DNA of 64,000 nucleotides from Acidithiobacillus acidisediminis (GCF_023277115.1 NZ_JALQCS010000001.1:800001-864000), one strand, 5' to 3'; shown: positions 1 to 7,752, numbered from the stretch's first letter. Notes: generated by a model from the sequence alone, not told the origin. Program-made: numbers and translations.

Positions 1-1
1 G

Positions 2-244
2 GTCCTGGCGACGATTGAACAGGAAGAGATAGGTCATGTTGCTGTAGGGTCTTATTGGTTTCGCTGGCTCTGTCAGGCCCGCGGCCTGGATCCGGACTCG
101 TACTTCTTTACGCTACTCGATCTCCATTATCGCGGGCGACCGGGGGGCGAATTTGCGGAAGCGGCGCGCCTTGCCGCCGGGTTTTCGCCCCTGGAATTGG
201 ATCGCTTACGGCAACGCGCGCAGGGGGCGGCGCTGCATGGCTGA
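2..244 (+). CDS. DUF455 family ferritin-like protein, C-terminal part (5' end outside window)
   Basis: An open frame enters from the left edge and stops at 242-244, giving about 80 residues. It contains TIEQEEIGHVAVG followed by WFRWLC and GLDP, the pattern of the C-terminal part of DUF455 proteins, a ferritin-like helical family whose Glu and His residues in E-E-x-x-H arrangements suggest a diiron site. The biochemical role of the family is not established. The last 8 bases overlap the start of tsaD, so the two are probably co-transcribed and translationally coupled. The N-terminal part cannot be judged from this window. Confidence 0.7.
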   Translation, partial: VLATIEQEEIGHVAVGSYWFRWLCQARGLDPDSYFFTLLDLHYRGRPGGEFAEAARLAAGFSPLELDRLRQRAQGAALHG

Positions 245-1238
245 ATTGATCCTCGGGGTAGAAAGCTCCTGCGACGAGACCGGATTGGCTTTGTACGAGA
301 AAGGTGTCGGGTTGCGTGCCGAAGTCCTGTTCAGTCAGACGGAAATCCATGCGCCCTATGGTGGAGTCGTGCCCGAGCTTGCGGCACGGGATCATGTGCG
401 ACGCTTACCCATGCTTTGGGAGGAATTACAAAGGCGCAGCGGATTGCATTGCGCCGATGCGGTAGCCGTCACTGCGGGTCCTGGGCTCATTGGTGCGTTG
501 TTGGTTGGCGTGAGCTTTGCCCGTGCCTTGGCCTATGCCTGGCAAGTGCCACTGATCCCCGTCCATCACTTGGAAGGACATCTCCTTGCCCCCCTTCTTG
601 AAGGAGAACTTCCCCTTCCCGCCGTGGCGTTGCTTGTCTCTGGTGGGCACAGCCAATTCATTGCCATCCATGCCCTGGGAGAGTACGAACTGCTTGGCGA
701 TACATTGGACGATGCGGCTGGCGAGGCATTTGACAAGGCCGCCAAGATCCTTGGTTTGCCTTATCCTGGTGGACCGGCCTTGGCCGCCCTTGCTGAGCAG
801 GGCGACCCGTGCCGTTTCTCTCTGCCGCGGCCCATGCTCGACCGACCCGGCCTGGGTTTGAGTTTCAGCGGTCTGAAAACGGCCTTTCGTTTACAAGTTG
901 AGCGCCTAGAGGCAGGCGACGCACAAGGGCGTGCCGATCTCGCCGCGAGCTTTCAGCAGGCCATTGTCGATACCCTACTGGAAAAGTGTCGAAGGGCGCT
1001 GCGGCAAACAGGCTTTTCGCAGCTCATCGTGGCGGGCGGAGTGAGTGCCAACCGCCTGCTTCGGCAACGTTTGCAGGAAGGTGTCGGGGGACAAGCGCAG
1101 GTTCATTTTCCCAGCTTGCGTCATGCTACGGATAACGCGGCGATGATCGCGCTTGCCGGTGCCATGCGTCTGCCAAAGGCAATGCCGGCCCTGCTACCCT
1201 GCCGAACACGCGCGCGTTGGCCGTTGGAGGAGTTATGA
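237..1238 (+). CDS. tsaD: tRNA N6-adenosine threonylcarbamoyltransferase TsaD
   Basis: 333 residues, close to the family length of about 337. TsaD transfers the threonylcarbamoyl group from TC-AMP to A37 of ANN-decoding tRNAs, acting with TsaB and TsaE in the cytoplasm. The N-terminus carries the ASKHA-type motif ILGVESSCDET, followed by the metal-binding HxxxH motif in HHLEGH, then VSGGHSQ and VAGGVSANRLLR near the C-terminus. The ATG at 237 is chosen because it begins the conserved MAELILGVESS start. A longer frame back to 153 would run through the DUF455 gene. The 3' end overlaps the TPR gene by 4 bases (ATGA). Confidence 0.96.
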   Translation: MAELILGVESSCDETGLALYEKGVGLRAEVLFSQTEIHAPYGGVVPELAARDHVRRLPMLWEELQRRSGLHCADAVAVTAGPGLIGALLVGVSFARALAYAWQVPLIPVHHLEGHLLAPLLEGELPLPAVALLVSGGHSQFIAIHALGEYELLGDTLDDAAGEAFDKAAKILGLPYPGGPALAALAEQGDPCRFSLPRPMLDRPGLGLSFSGLKTAFRLQVERLEAGDAQGRADLAASFQQAIVDTLLEKCRRALRQTGFSQLIVAGGVSANRLLRQRLQEGVGGQAQVHFPSLRHATDNAAMIALAGAMRLPKAMPALLPCRTRARWPLEEL

Positions 1239-1774
1239 AAACCGTCCAAGAACCGCCTTTTTCCCTGGATGAGCAAATTCTGGAGGAAGCAGAACGCAAT
1301 GCGGATTTTGCCGAGGGGCTCGATTGGCAGCAAACAGGCCATTTTTCTGAAGCGGTCCAGTCCTTTCGCAAGGCATTGGACGCCCGGAATGATCTGCCCT
1401 TGTATTGGACCTTCTACGCTTGGGCCTTGGCAGAGTCGGGCGATGTTCATGGGGCGATTGCGGCCTGCCGCAAGGCTATCGCCCTCGACCCTGAATGGGG
1501 TGTCGCGTGGAATGATCTGGGGGAATATCTCATGGAAAGCGGGCGCGTCGAGGATGCGCTGTTTCCAATTCGCAAGGCCCTGCGCAGCAAGCATTTCGAT
1601 CGGCAGCACCTGGCCCATATGAATCTCGCGCGCTATTACCTACACCATGGGCAATTGCGCCGCGCGCGGCAGGCTGCGGAAGAGGCGCATCGGCTCTTGC
1701 CGATTTTCCATCCTGCCAAAGAGTTGGCCGAGTGGATTCGCGAGCGCCAAGAGGCCTGGGGCATCGACGACTGA
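1235..1774 (+). CDS. TPR-repeat protein
   Basis: 179 residues. The middle carries at least three tetratricopeptide-like helical hairpins: a segment around AEGLDWQQTGHFSEAVQSF, one with YWTFYAWALAESGDVHGAI and a following AWNDLGEYLMESGRVEDAL, with the usual W/L, G, Y, A, P spacing. No signal peptide or membrane segment is visible, so it is probably a cytoplasmic protein-interaction adaptor. The partner is unknown. The ATG at 1235 has GGAGGA just upstream and overlaps the tsaD stop as ATGA, which makes it preferable to the TTG at 1217. Confidence 0.75.
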   Translation: MKTVQEPPFSLDEQILEEAERNADFAEGLDWQQTGHFSEAVQSFRKALDARNDLPLYWTFYAWALAESGDVHGAIAACRKAIALDPEWGVAWNDLGEYLMESGRVEDALFPIRKALRSKHFDRQHLAHMNLARYYLHHGQLRRARQAAEEAHRLLPIFHPAKELAEWIRERQEAWGIDD

Positions 1775-1775
1775 G

Positions 1776-1806
1776 TTGAGCCGGAGCGGGCTCCTTCCGC
1801 TATACT
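1776..1806 (+). promoter_or_regulatory. Possible sigma-70 promoter of speE
   Basis: TATACT at 1801-1806 is a near-consensus -10 box in the gap between the TPR gene and speE. The best -35 candidate is TTGAGC at 1776-1781 with a long 19-bp spacer. The GAGCC/GGCTC inverted repeat lies in the spacer. The weak spacing keeps confidence low. Confidence 0.3.
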
Positions 1807-1839
1807 TGCCTTGCCCCTTTCCTGATGATGAGGACGTTC

Positions 1840-2685
1840 ATGAGCACCGAACTCTGGTATACCGAGCGCTATGAAGAACATGGCGCAGCCCTAAGCCTGA
1901 AGATCAGCGAAGTGCTGCATCGCGAGCAAAGTCCCTATCAGACCATCGAAATCTTTGAGACGGAGCACTTTGGTACCTTAATGACGCTGGATGGTTTGGT
2001 CATGCTCACAGACCGTGACAACTTTCTCTATCACGAGATGATGACCCATCCCGCCTTGTTCATGCACCCGGACCCCAAGCGCGTGCTCATCATTGGTGGT
2101 GGCGATTGCGGTACCCTGCGCGAAGTCCTGCGCCATCCGGAAGTGGAAGCCGCTGAGCAGGTAGAGCTGGATGAGCGCGTGACTCGTGTGGCCGAGCGAT
2201 TTTTTCCGCTGCTGTGTGAGCGGAATGACGATCCCCGTGCACGTTTTCATTTTCAGGATGGGATCGCTTGGGTCAAGAATGCAAAGCCCGGCAGTTATGA
2301 TGTGATCATTGTCGACTCCACTGACCCCGTGGGCCCTGCCGCCGGTTTGTTTGGTGCGGAATTTTACGCGACATGCCACGCCGCTTTGGCGGACAAAGGG
2401 GTGCTCGTGGCGCAGTCGGAGTCGCCTTTGCTGCATGCCGATCTAATTTGCGGCTGTCAGCGAAGAATGCATGCCGCGGGCTTTGACTCGGTAGATACCC
2501 TCTTCTTCCCGCAGTTTGCGTATCCTTCCGGCTGGTGGAGTGCCACCCTGGCACGTAAGGGGATCGAGCGCGACGCCTTCCGCCGCAAGGATGCCGAACA
2601 GATGGCTGGCTTGCAGTACTATCATGCCGACATGCAGGCGGCGGCAATGGTTGCGCCAGCGTTTTTGCATTCAGTCGAGAAATGA
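1840..2685 (+). CDS. speE: Polyamine aminopropyltransferase (spermidine synthase)
   Basis: 281 residues, typical for bacterial SpeE. The enzyme transfers an aminopropyl group from decarboxylated SAM to putrescine, giving spermidine. Visible signatures are the N-terminal LWYTER segment, the nucleotide-binding loop VLIIGGGDCGTLREVLRH, the acidic VELDE, and the catalytic-region DSTDPVGPA. Usual SpeE has GGGDGG, so the Cys and Thr in GGGDCGT are slight variations. The ATG at 1840 follows GAGGAC and starts the conserved region. The upstream in-frame ATGs at 1825 and 1828 lack good spacing. No decarboxylase gene (speD) is nearby in the window. Confidence 0.93.
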   Translation: MSTELWYTERYEEHGAALSLKISEVLHREQSPYQTIEIFETEHFGTLMTLDGLVMLTDRDNFLYHEMMTHPALFMHPDPKRVLIIGGGDCGTLREVLRHPEVEAAEQVELDERVTRVAERFFPLLCERNDDPRARFHFQDGIAWVKNAKPGSYDVIIVDSTDPVGPAAGLFGAEFYATCHAALADKGVLVAQSESPLLHADLICGCQRRMHAAGFDSVDTLFFPQFAYPSGWWSATLARKGIERDAFRRKDAEQMAGLQYYHADMQAAAMVAPAFLHSVEK

Positions 2686-3129
2686 CAATGCCCCCTTTGA
2701 GGGAAGGCGTGTCTGTTACCTTTTCGGCAATTTTCAAAAAGTGGTTGAGCTCTTTGGAGATCCAGAGATGGCATTCAGCCTAGGTCATGGCTGTTCAGGC
2801 TGCGACAGCCAGTGTCTGCCCTGCCGGTATCGGCCACATTCGGCCGTTCAAGATTCTTCCATATCAAGCTGTTGGACGGCAGGACTGCAGCGGGAAACAG
2901 TCGTTACCCTTAAGGTTGGTTGGCGTCAGCATCGTGTCCTTGTTTTCATACATACATATAGAGACGGAGGAATGATAAAGCGATGAAGAATCATCTGGTT
3001 AGTATCTGTTATCGCAGGTCTCTATATTAAAGACTGTCCGGACCCATCGGTCTCTATATTTACTGTTATGCGTCTCAAATATAAACACCGCGTCAGGTCG
3101 GCCACCTGAGAAAACATCGGAGAAAACGA
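2686..3129. other. Intergenic left flank of the accessory islet, with GTCTCTATA repeats
   Basis: No convincing gene is seen in these 444 bases. The 9-mer GTCTCTATA occurs twice in direct orientation (3018-3026 and 3050-3058, 32 bp apart, extended to the 12-mer GGTCTCTATATT) and once inverted at 2957-2965. These sit just upstream of the DUF2158 gene and could be an operator or the remains of an insertion boundary. A 15-codon frame at 2983-3030 is too short and too poorly supported by its ribosome site to call. Confidence 0.5.
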
Positions 3130-3324
3130 ATGGAGAAATTCAAATCGGGCGATATAGTCAAACTCAAGTCTGGCGGCCCGAATATGACCGTCAGCAACTA
3201 CGTGGGAATAGCAGCGGGGCGAGAATCTAAAACGGTCCAATGCAAGTGGTTTGCGGGGGCAAAATCGGAATCATCAAACTTTTACGAAGACATGCTGGTT
3301 CCAGTTGAGGAAGAAAAGAAGTGA
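3130..3324 (+). CDS. DUF2158 (YodC-like) small protein
   Basis: 64 residues. It follows the DUF2158 pattern: GDIVKLKSGGPNMTV near the N-terminus, then V-Q-C-K-W-F, then F and L near the C-terminus. The family is small and widespread, often on mobile DNA and integron cassettes. Its function is unknown. The stop overlaps the next ATG by 4 bases, so the two genes form a coupled pair. It is the first gene of the AT-rich islet. Confidence 0.75.
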   Translation: MEKFKSGDIVKLKSGGPNMTVSNYVGIAAGRESKTVQCKWFAGAKSESSNFYEDMLVPVEEEKK

Positions 3325-3590
3325 GTTTCTCCGCTTTGGAAGTGGCCATATGGATGAAGGAAACCGTAGAAAAGGACGGTTTCCTTTATCAAGATGTCGC
3401 TGCCAGCGAGATTGCATCTCGATTTGGAGATTCATTCACGTATATCAACGACAACGGGAACCTGGCAATCGACCAAGCCGTGCTAAAAGAATTCAAAAAG
3501 CAAACGGGAGACAGCGCAATTTGGGAGCGGGGCCAACGTCTTTGGCGTAAGCGCGAAAGCTACGACTTACCCGGTCGTCAACAGCCTTAG
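3321..3590 (+). CDS. Small uncharacterised islet protein (resembles DUF6953)
   Basis: 89 residues, overlapping the DUF2158 gene by 4 bases. The sequence has an ALEVAIWM start, a DGFLYQ segment, a YINDNGNLAID segment and a C-terminal tryptophan-rich part (AIWERGQRLWRKRE). From memory this resembles the small cassette-borne family DUF6953, but that assignment is uncertain. No membrane segment or enzyme motif is visible. It is likely co-expressed with the DUF2158 gene. A role in the TIR/caspase system is not indicated by the sequence. Confidence 0.55.
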   Translation: MSFSALEVAIWMKETVEKDGFLYQDVAASEIASRFGDSFTYINDNGNLAIDQAVLKEFKKQTGDSAIWERGQRLWRKRESYDLPGRQQP

Positions 3591-3643
3591 GGAAATTGTG
3601 GGCGATATGCATAACTCAAAGTTAGATCAAAAAGGAGATGGCT

Positions 3644-4060
3644 GTGCCTCAATTGAAAACATATAAACTGTTCATTAGTCATTCATGGGCATACGGTGAT
3701 GCGTATGACAAACTGGTCAAATTTTTCAATGAGTATCCAAACTTCCATTGGGTTGACTACTCTGTTCCGAAGAACGACCCAATTCATAATGCTCCGAACG
3801 ATAAAGCGCTTTACCAGGCGATAAAAAATCAAATGCAAGTTGTAAATTGTGTCGTAATGCTCGCAGGCGTGTACAGTACCCATTCGAAATGGATCAATAA
3901 AGAGATTGAGATAGCAAAGAATGTATTTTCAAAGCCACTGATCGCCGTCGAGCCGTGGGCATCTGAAAAAACCTCAAAAATCGTCAAAGATAATGCTGAC
4001 GCAATAGTAAAATGGCAAAGCTCTTCAATTGTCGCCGCTATTCGTAATTACTCTATTTAG
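3644..4060 (+). CDS. TIR-like (DUF1863/ThsB-type) signalling protein
   Basis: About 138 residues forming a single TIR-like domain of the DUF1863 type found in Thoeris ThsB proteins. It has KLFISHSWAYGDAY at the first strand, and VVMLAGVYSTHSKWINKEIEIA where TIR NADases keep the S-x-W-x-x-x-E motif. The likely catalytic glutamate is E89 and the tryptophan W85, numbered from the ATG at 3638. ThsB proteins sense phage and convert NAD+ into a cyclic ADP-ribose signal. That activity is inferred here. GGAG abuts the ATG at 3638 with no spacer, whereas the GTG at 3644 lies 6 bases after AAGGAG, so 3644 is preferred. The caspase-like gene starts 7 bases after the stop. Base composition is clearly AT-richer than the flanks, consistent with acquisition. 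Confidence 0.82.
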   Translation: MPQLKTYKLFISHSWAYGDAYDKLVKFFNEYPNFHWVDYSVPKNDPIHNAPNDKALYQAIKNQMQVVNCVVMLAGVYSTHSKWINKEIEIAKNVFSKPLIAVEPWASEKTSKIVKDNADAIVKWQSSSIVAAIRNYSI

Positions 4061-4067
4061 GTGAGTT

Positions 4068-5021
4068 ATGAGAAAGGCTCTGGTTGTCGGGATTGATCAC
4101 TACGAAAATGTCAGTCAATTGCATGGATGCGTTAACGACGCTTTCGCGGTTAAAAATGTGCTTGAAAGACATGGCGATGGTTCACCGAATTTCGGCGTCA
4201 ATACAATAGTTGCATCTGGCGCAGCATCGAAGATTGAAAGAAGGCAGCTTAAGGATGTGGTAATTGAGCTTTTTAAAGATGATGCAGATATAGCATTATT
4301 CTACTTCTCGGGGCATGGGTATATTGAGTCAACAGGAGGCTACTTAATTACGTCAGAGTGTTCTGATGGCGATGATGGTTTTTCCATGGATGAATTGCTT
4401 ACTATAGCGAACGGATCAAGAGCAAAAAACAAAATTATAATTTTAGATTGCTGTCATTCTGGAGTTGCTGGCAATCCGTCAAGCACAGAAGACAAGTCCT
4501 TTCTGAGTGAAGGAGTAACAATTCTCACCGCTTCTGCCAAAGATCAATATTCAATAGAGTCTGGTGGCTCTGGAGTATTTACCATGCTCTTAGTCGACGC
4601 CTTAAATGGAAGCGCCGCAAATCTTGTGGGAGATATTACCCCGGGAAGCGTTTACGCGCACATTGACCAATCTCTTGGGCCTTGGGAGCAGCGCCCTATA
4701 TTTAAAACTAATGTAAAACGCTTCATATCCTTGAGAGAGGTTCAGCCTCCGATAGCGCTTGATGAGCTCAGGAAAATTAATCAACTCTTCCCAGATCAAA
4801 CTTATAGCTTTCCTTTAAATCCCAGTTTTGAGCCAACGTCAGATAGTTGTGATGATGACAATATGGAAATATTTGCAATCCTCCAAAAGTACAATCGGAT
4901 TAATCTGGTTAAGCCTATTGACGAAGAACATATGTACTATGCCGCTATGAATTCAACTGGCTGTAGGCTCACAGTTCTCGGCGCGCATTATTGGAATTTG
5001 GTGCAAAAGAAATTGATCTGA
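4068..5021 (+). CDS. Caspase-like (peptidase C14) protease, probable Thoeris effector
   Basis: 317 residues. The N-terminal two thirds (about 1-230) is a caspase/metacaspase fold. ALVVGIDHYENV begins the p20-like region, the catalytic His83 lies in FYFSGHG and the catalytic Cys129 in IIILDCCHSG, with LTASAKDQYS after it and FTMLLVDAL in the p10-like part. Residues of about 235-317 match no family I recognise and could sense the signal. TIR plus caspase gene pairs have been described as type IV Thoeris, in which a TIR-made cyclic ADP-ribose activates the protease and the infected cell dies. Function here is inferred from that architecture. GGTGAG precedes the ATG, and the 7-bp gap to the TIR gene indicates one transcript. 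Confidence 0.85.
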   Translation: MRKALVVGIDHYENVSQLHGCVNDAFAVKNVLERHGDGSPNFGVNTIVASGAASKIERRQLKDVVIELFKDDADIALFYFSGHGYIESTGGYLITSECSDGDDGFSMDELLTIANGSRAKNKIIILDCCHSGVAGNPSSTEDKSFLSEGVTILTASAKDQYSIESGGSGVFTMLLVDALNGSAANLVGDITPGSVYAHIDQSLGPWEQRPIFKTNVKRFISLREVQPPIALDELRKINQLFPDQTYSFPLNPSFEPTSDSCDDDNMEIFAILQKYNRINLVKPIDEEHMYYAAMNSTGCRLTVLGAHYWNLVQKKLI

Positions 5022-5027
5022 CAATGT

Positions 5028-5083
5028 CATAAACGTGGACCCCAAAAAGTTACGCTCCGCTCCGCGTTTTGGGTCCATTTATG
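5028..5083. repeat. Imperfect inverted repeat downstream of the caspase-like gene
   Basis: Seven bases after the stop codon lie CATAAA, TGGACCC and AAAA, mirrored after a 19-base loop by TTTT, GGGTCCA and TTTATG, with one- and two-base bulges. It could fold into a stable hairpin and end the islet transcript, although no long T run follows. A remnant of an insertion-sequence end is an alternative. The remaining bases to 5382 hold no gene that I can support. Confidence 0.55.
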
Positions 5084-5382
5084 GCTGGCTTTGAACGGCG
5101 GCTGTTGGGTCTGGAACCGACAGCGTGTCACGTAAAAGCAAATGGCAGCTTGGGGTCGGTAGCGGCCACTCAGTCTGCTAGGGCGAAGCCAAGCGTCGGA
5201 GTCGATCATCCGTTCTGTGAAAAATGCGCTTGATCCTATAGCTGGTCCAACAATAGTTAACAACATTCCGGGTCTTCATAATGGCTGATGACGTTAAAGT
5301 CCGTTGAGCCAACCATTGTTCGCAGTTACGGAACGATCGGGTAATGAAGGCGTCTGAGCATGACCAAATCGCGGCAGTCTGG
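5084..5382. other. Non-coding right flank of the accessory islet
   Basis: About 300 bases between the hairpin and the stop of the flavoprotein gene. No open frame here has codon usage or similarity that I can defend, and no tRNA or clear insertion end is visible. It probably represents decayed flanking DNA. Confidence 0.4.
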
Positions 5383-6507
5383 TTACGAGAGAGCAGGCTG
5401 AACCGCCAATAACGCGGCCTCTACGGCGCCTGCGAGGTATCCTGGGGTACTGGGCGAACACTCGCTGGCGAGGGCCAAGAGGCGGTGTTGCCAGAGTCCG
5501 GTATCTACCATCATAGGGGCCGGATTGGGGTGTTCTCCGGATGCGCTCCTATCTGTGCTGGTGGCCGTGAAGGTTTCCTGAGCCCAGTCCTGATAGAGCT
5601 CCTGGAGAGGGCTTTGGGCCTTCGCTCCAAAAAGGCGTGCGAGTTGAGCGCGACAAAGGGCGCGGAGTTCTGACTCTGACAGGGCGGCGCGTGTCGCGGC
5701 CGGTAGGGCAAAAAAGCCAAAGAGCGCGGCAGGTCCATCGGGGATGCTGGCGTCATGGATCTCATTGAGGGGGCCGACGGCGCTGCGTGCCTCCCCTGAG
5801 AGGCCCTGGGCACGCCAGAAGGGTTCGGCGTATACCGCGAAATATTTGGCATGGGGTGCCATCCAGGTCTCGGTCTGATGCCAGGTAGCCTGCAAAGCGG
5901 GAGGCAAGTCGGGTTGAAACTGTAGGGTGTCTGCGATCAGTCGCGGGGGTATGGCGAGCAGGACCTGGTCCACCTCGGCGATGACGACGCTTGCGCCTCT
6001 GGCGTCCAGCGCTTCCAAGCGAATCTTGGCATGACGACTATCCAGGGTCAGGCGCGAGATGGGGGTGCGCAGTTGCAGGCGATCGGTGCCAATACGCGCC
6101 TGCAGGGCTTCGGTCAGAGCCGCCATGCCCCCCAGCAGGCGCATGGACTCGGGCACCTGGGGCATATTGGGAAAGCGCTGCGCCGGTGCCGTACTGGAGC
6201 GTTCCAATAGGAGGTCTCCGCTGGCGTACTGGGGGTATGCCTGCAGCCCCAATGCCTGCACCAATTGCGCAAGCTGGGGCTGAAATTCGGGCCAAAACCA
6301 TGAAGGTCCCAGGTCCAAACGGTTAGCCGGCTGGGCTTGCGGATGTTCCCGTGTGGGAGATAAAACCTCGGGCGAGAGAATGCGCCCGCCGATGCGATCG
6401 CGGGCCTCGAACAGTCGCCAATCCTTGCGACCTTGTTGGTCCAACTGCCAGGCGGCGACGAGGCCGCTAAGGCCCGCGCCAATAATCGCAATCTTTGCAT
6501 CACCCAT
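5383..6507 (-). CDS. FAD-dependent amine oxidase-like protein
   Basis: 374 residues. The N-terminus has the Rossmann FAD motif IAIIGAGLSGLVAAW, an acidic residue ending strand two (LFEARDRIGGRI) and the Arg-Ile-Gly-Gly-Arg signature of the amine oxidase/phytoene desaturase superfamily. The C-terminal PGYLAGAVEAALLA matches the FAD-binding end of monoamine oxidases. The substrate cannot be told. The ATG at 6507 is used because the Rossmann strand follows directly. It overlaps the upstream cupin gene by 8 bases, which implies translational coupling. No signal peptide is visible. Confidence 0.8.
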   Translation of the reverse strand: MGDAKIAIIGAGLSGLVAAWQLDQQGRKDWRLFEARDRIGGRILSPEVLSPTREHPQAQPANRLDLGPSWFWPEFQPQLAQLVQALGLQAYPQYASGDLLLERSSTAPAQRFPNMPQVPESMRLLGGMAALTEALQARIGTDRLQLRTPISRLTLDSRHAKIRLEALDARGASVVIAEVDQVLLAIPPRLIADTLQFQPDLPPALQATWHQTETWMAPHAKYFAVYAEPFWRAQGLSGEARSAVGPLNEIHDASIPDGPAALFGFFALPAATRAALSESELRALCRAQLARLFGAKAQSPLQELYQDWAQETFTATSTDRSASGEHPNPAPMMVDTGLWQHRLLALASECSPSTPGYLAGAVEAALLAVQPALS

Positions 6508-7174
6508 GGACGGGGGCTTCCCCAACGGGTAGGGCACCGACCTTGACATAGCAGCGCGCGCCGTCGCTTCCGGCGCGTAGGCCGGGATAGTGACCGGCAG
6601 GAAGTCGCATCCAGCTTCCCTGGCGGTAGCAGCTCTCGCCTTCCGTCAGCGTGCCGTGCAGCAGCAGCCATTCGGCGCCGGGTATGGGGTCGGGAAACAA
6701 CACCGCACCGGCCTCCAACTCTTGCACGCTGACCTGCTCGCCCGCGCTGGCGAAGAGGGGGCAGACACGGCGATTCGTGCCCGCGCGCCAGTGTTCCGCT
6801 TGGCGGGTATTGATGCGCACGGGCTGGGTCTCGGTTGCGGGCATCTGCCGCAGTTTGACGAAGAGCAAGGCCCCATCCAGACTGCTCGGCTGGTGGGCGG
6901 AGCCCGGGGGATTGCGCAGATACCAGCCAGCCCCGTAGTCCTGCCCGGCCTCTGATAACGTTCCCTCCAAGACTAGGATCTCTTCGCCCAGGGGATGCTG
7001 GTGCGGCGGAAACGTTGATTGGGGCGCATAGCGCACCAGGCTCGTGGCCCGCGCCTGCTCGGCGCCGATGCGATCTAGCATCACGCGCTCTACTCCGGCC
7101 TGGGGCGAGGGCTGCCAGACATGCTGATCGGGGGTCACCGTGACCCGTTGGTGGAAGTCGGCACGGATGCGCAT
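6500..7174 (-). CDS. Double-cupin (ChrR-like) protein
   Basis: 224 residues with two cupin halves. The first carries FPPHQHPLGEEILVLEG, the classic HxH...E metal-binding cupin motif, followed by G-x-W and H in PPGSAHQP. The second half (FPDPIPGAEWLLLHG) has lost the histidines. It resembles the ChrR/anti-ECF cupin domain, but no zinc-binding anti-sigma domain and no sigma factor gene lie alongside, so an enzymatic or sensing role is open. The ATG at 7174 has AGGAG upstream. The gene leads a two-gene operon with the flavoprotein. Confidence 0.75.
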   Translation of the reverse strand: MRIRADFHQRVTVTPDQHVWQPSPQAGVERVMLDRIGAEQARATSLVRYAPQSTFPPHQHPLGEEILVLEGTLSEAGQDYGAGWYLRNPPGSAHQPSSLDGALLFVKLRQMPATETQPVRINTRQAEHWRAGTNRRVCPLFASAGEQVSVQELEAGAVLFPDPIPGAEWLLLHGTLTEGESCYRQGSWMRLPAGHYPGLRAGSDGARCYVKVGALPVGEAPVHG

Positions 7175-7317
7175 CGCGGGCTCCTGCAGGATCTTGAGAG
7201 ACTGCAGGGTACAAAAGGCCAGCGTGGGAGCGCAATGCTCGACACCCGGCGTTGGGCCGGTAGGATCGTTGCTCGACGGAAGGGCGGATGAAAAGCCGCC
7301 AGGGAGAAGGACAGATC

Positions 7318-7668
7318 GTGCCGCAATTTCAACGGTATTTAGGAATTGACTACTCTGGTGCCAGTACCCCCGAGGCGGCGTTGCCGGGCCTGAGGGTCTA
7401 TGAGGCGGTGGGTAACGCGCCGGCCTGGGAGCGCCTACCCGTGGGGGCAGGCCGGTACTGGTCCCGGCGCGGCCTTGCGGTATTTTTGGAACAGTATTTA
7501 CGCGCGGAGATCCCCAGCGTGGTGGGGATAGATCATGCCTTTTCTTTTCCCCGACGCTACTTTGTGGCGCAGGGGCTGACAGGGGACTGGGCGGAGTTTT
7601 TGCAAGACTTCCACGGCGTATGGCCCAGCGATCTGCCGGGGGTCCGGGTAGAGACCCTGCGGCGTGGT
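7318..7668 (+). pseudogene. DUF429-like (RNase H-fold) gene, 5' fragment cut by IS66
   Basis: 117 codons up to the insertion point. The start YLGIDYSGAS and the later GIDHAFSFPRRYF resemble the acidic first-strand and active-site regions of DUF429, predicted RNase H-like nucleases of unknown role. The GTG at 7318 has GAGAAGGA upstream and is preferred over the ATG at 7288. The frame continues in register at 10185 once the IS66 element and one copy of the 8-bp duplication are removed, restoring a protein of 256 residues. The gene is therefore freshly interrupted rather than decayed. Family assignment is moderate. Confidence 0.75.
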
Positions 7669-7752
7669 GTAAGCGATCTCTGACCGGCGTTCTTCCCTTC
7701 TGAGCAGGCATTGCCCAGCATGGCGCCATCGTTCTTGTAAAGGATTGGCGTC

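Noticed and set aside
2787-2975. A 62-codon frame in the speE downstream gap
   Set aside because: No ribosome site, no similarity that I recognise and no codon bias typical of the neighbours.
2983-3030. A 15-codon frame starting MKNHLVS before the DUF2158 gene
   Set aside because: Too short, with a poorly spaced ribosome site and no recognisable leader-peptide features.
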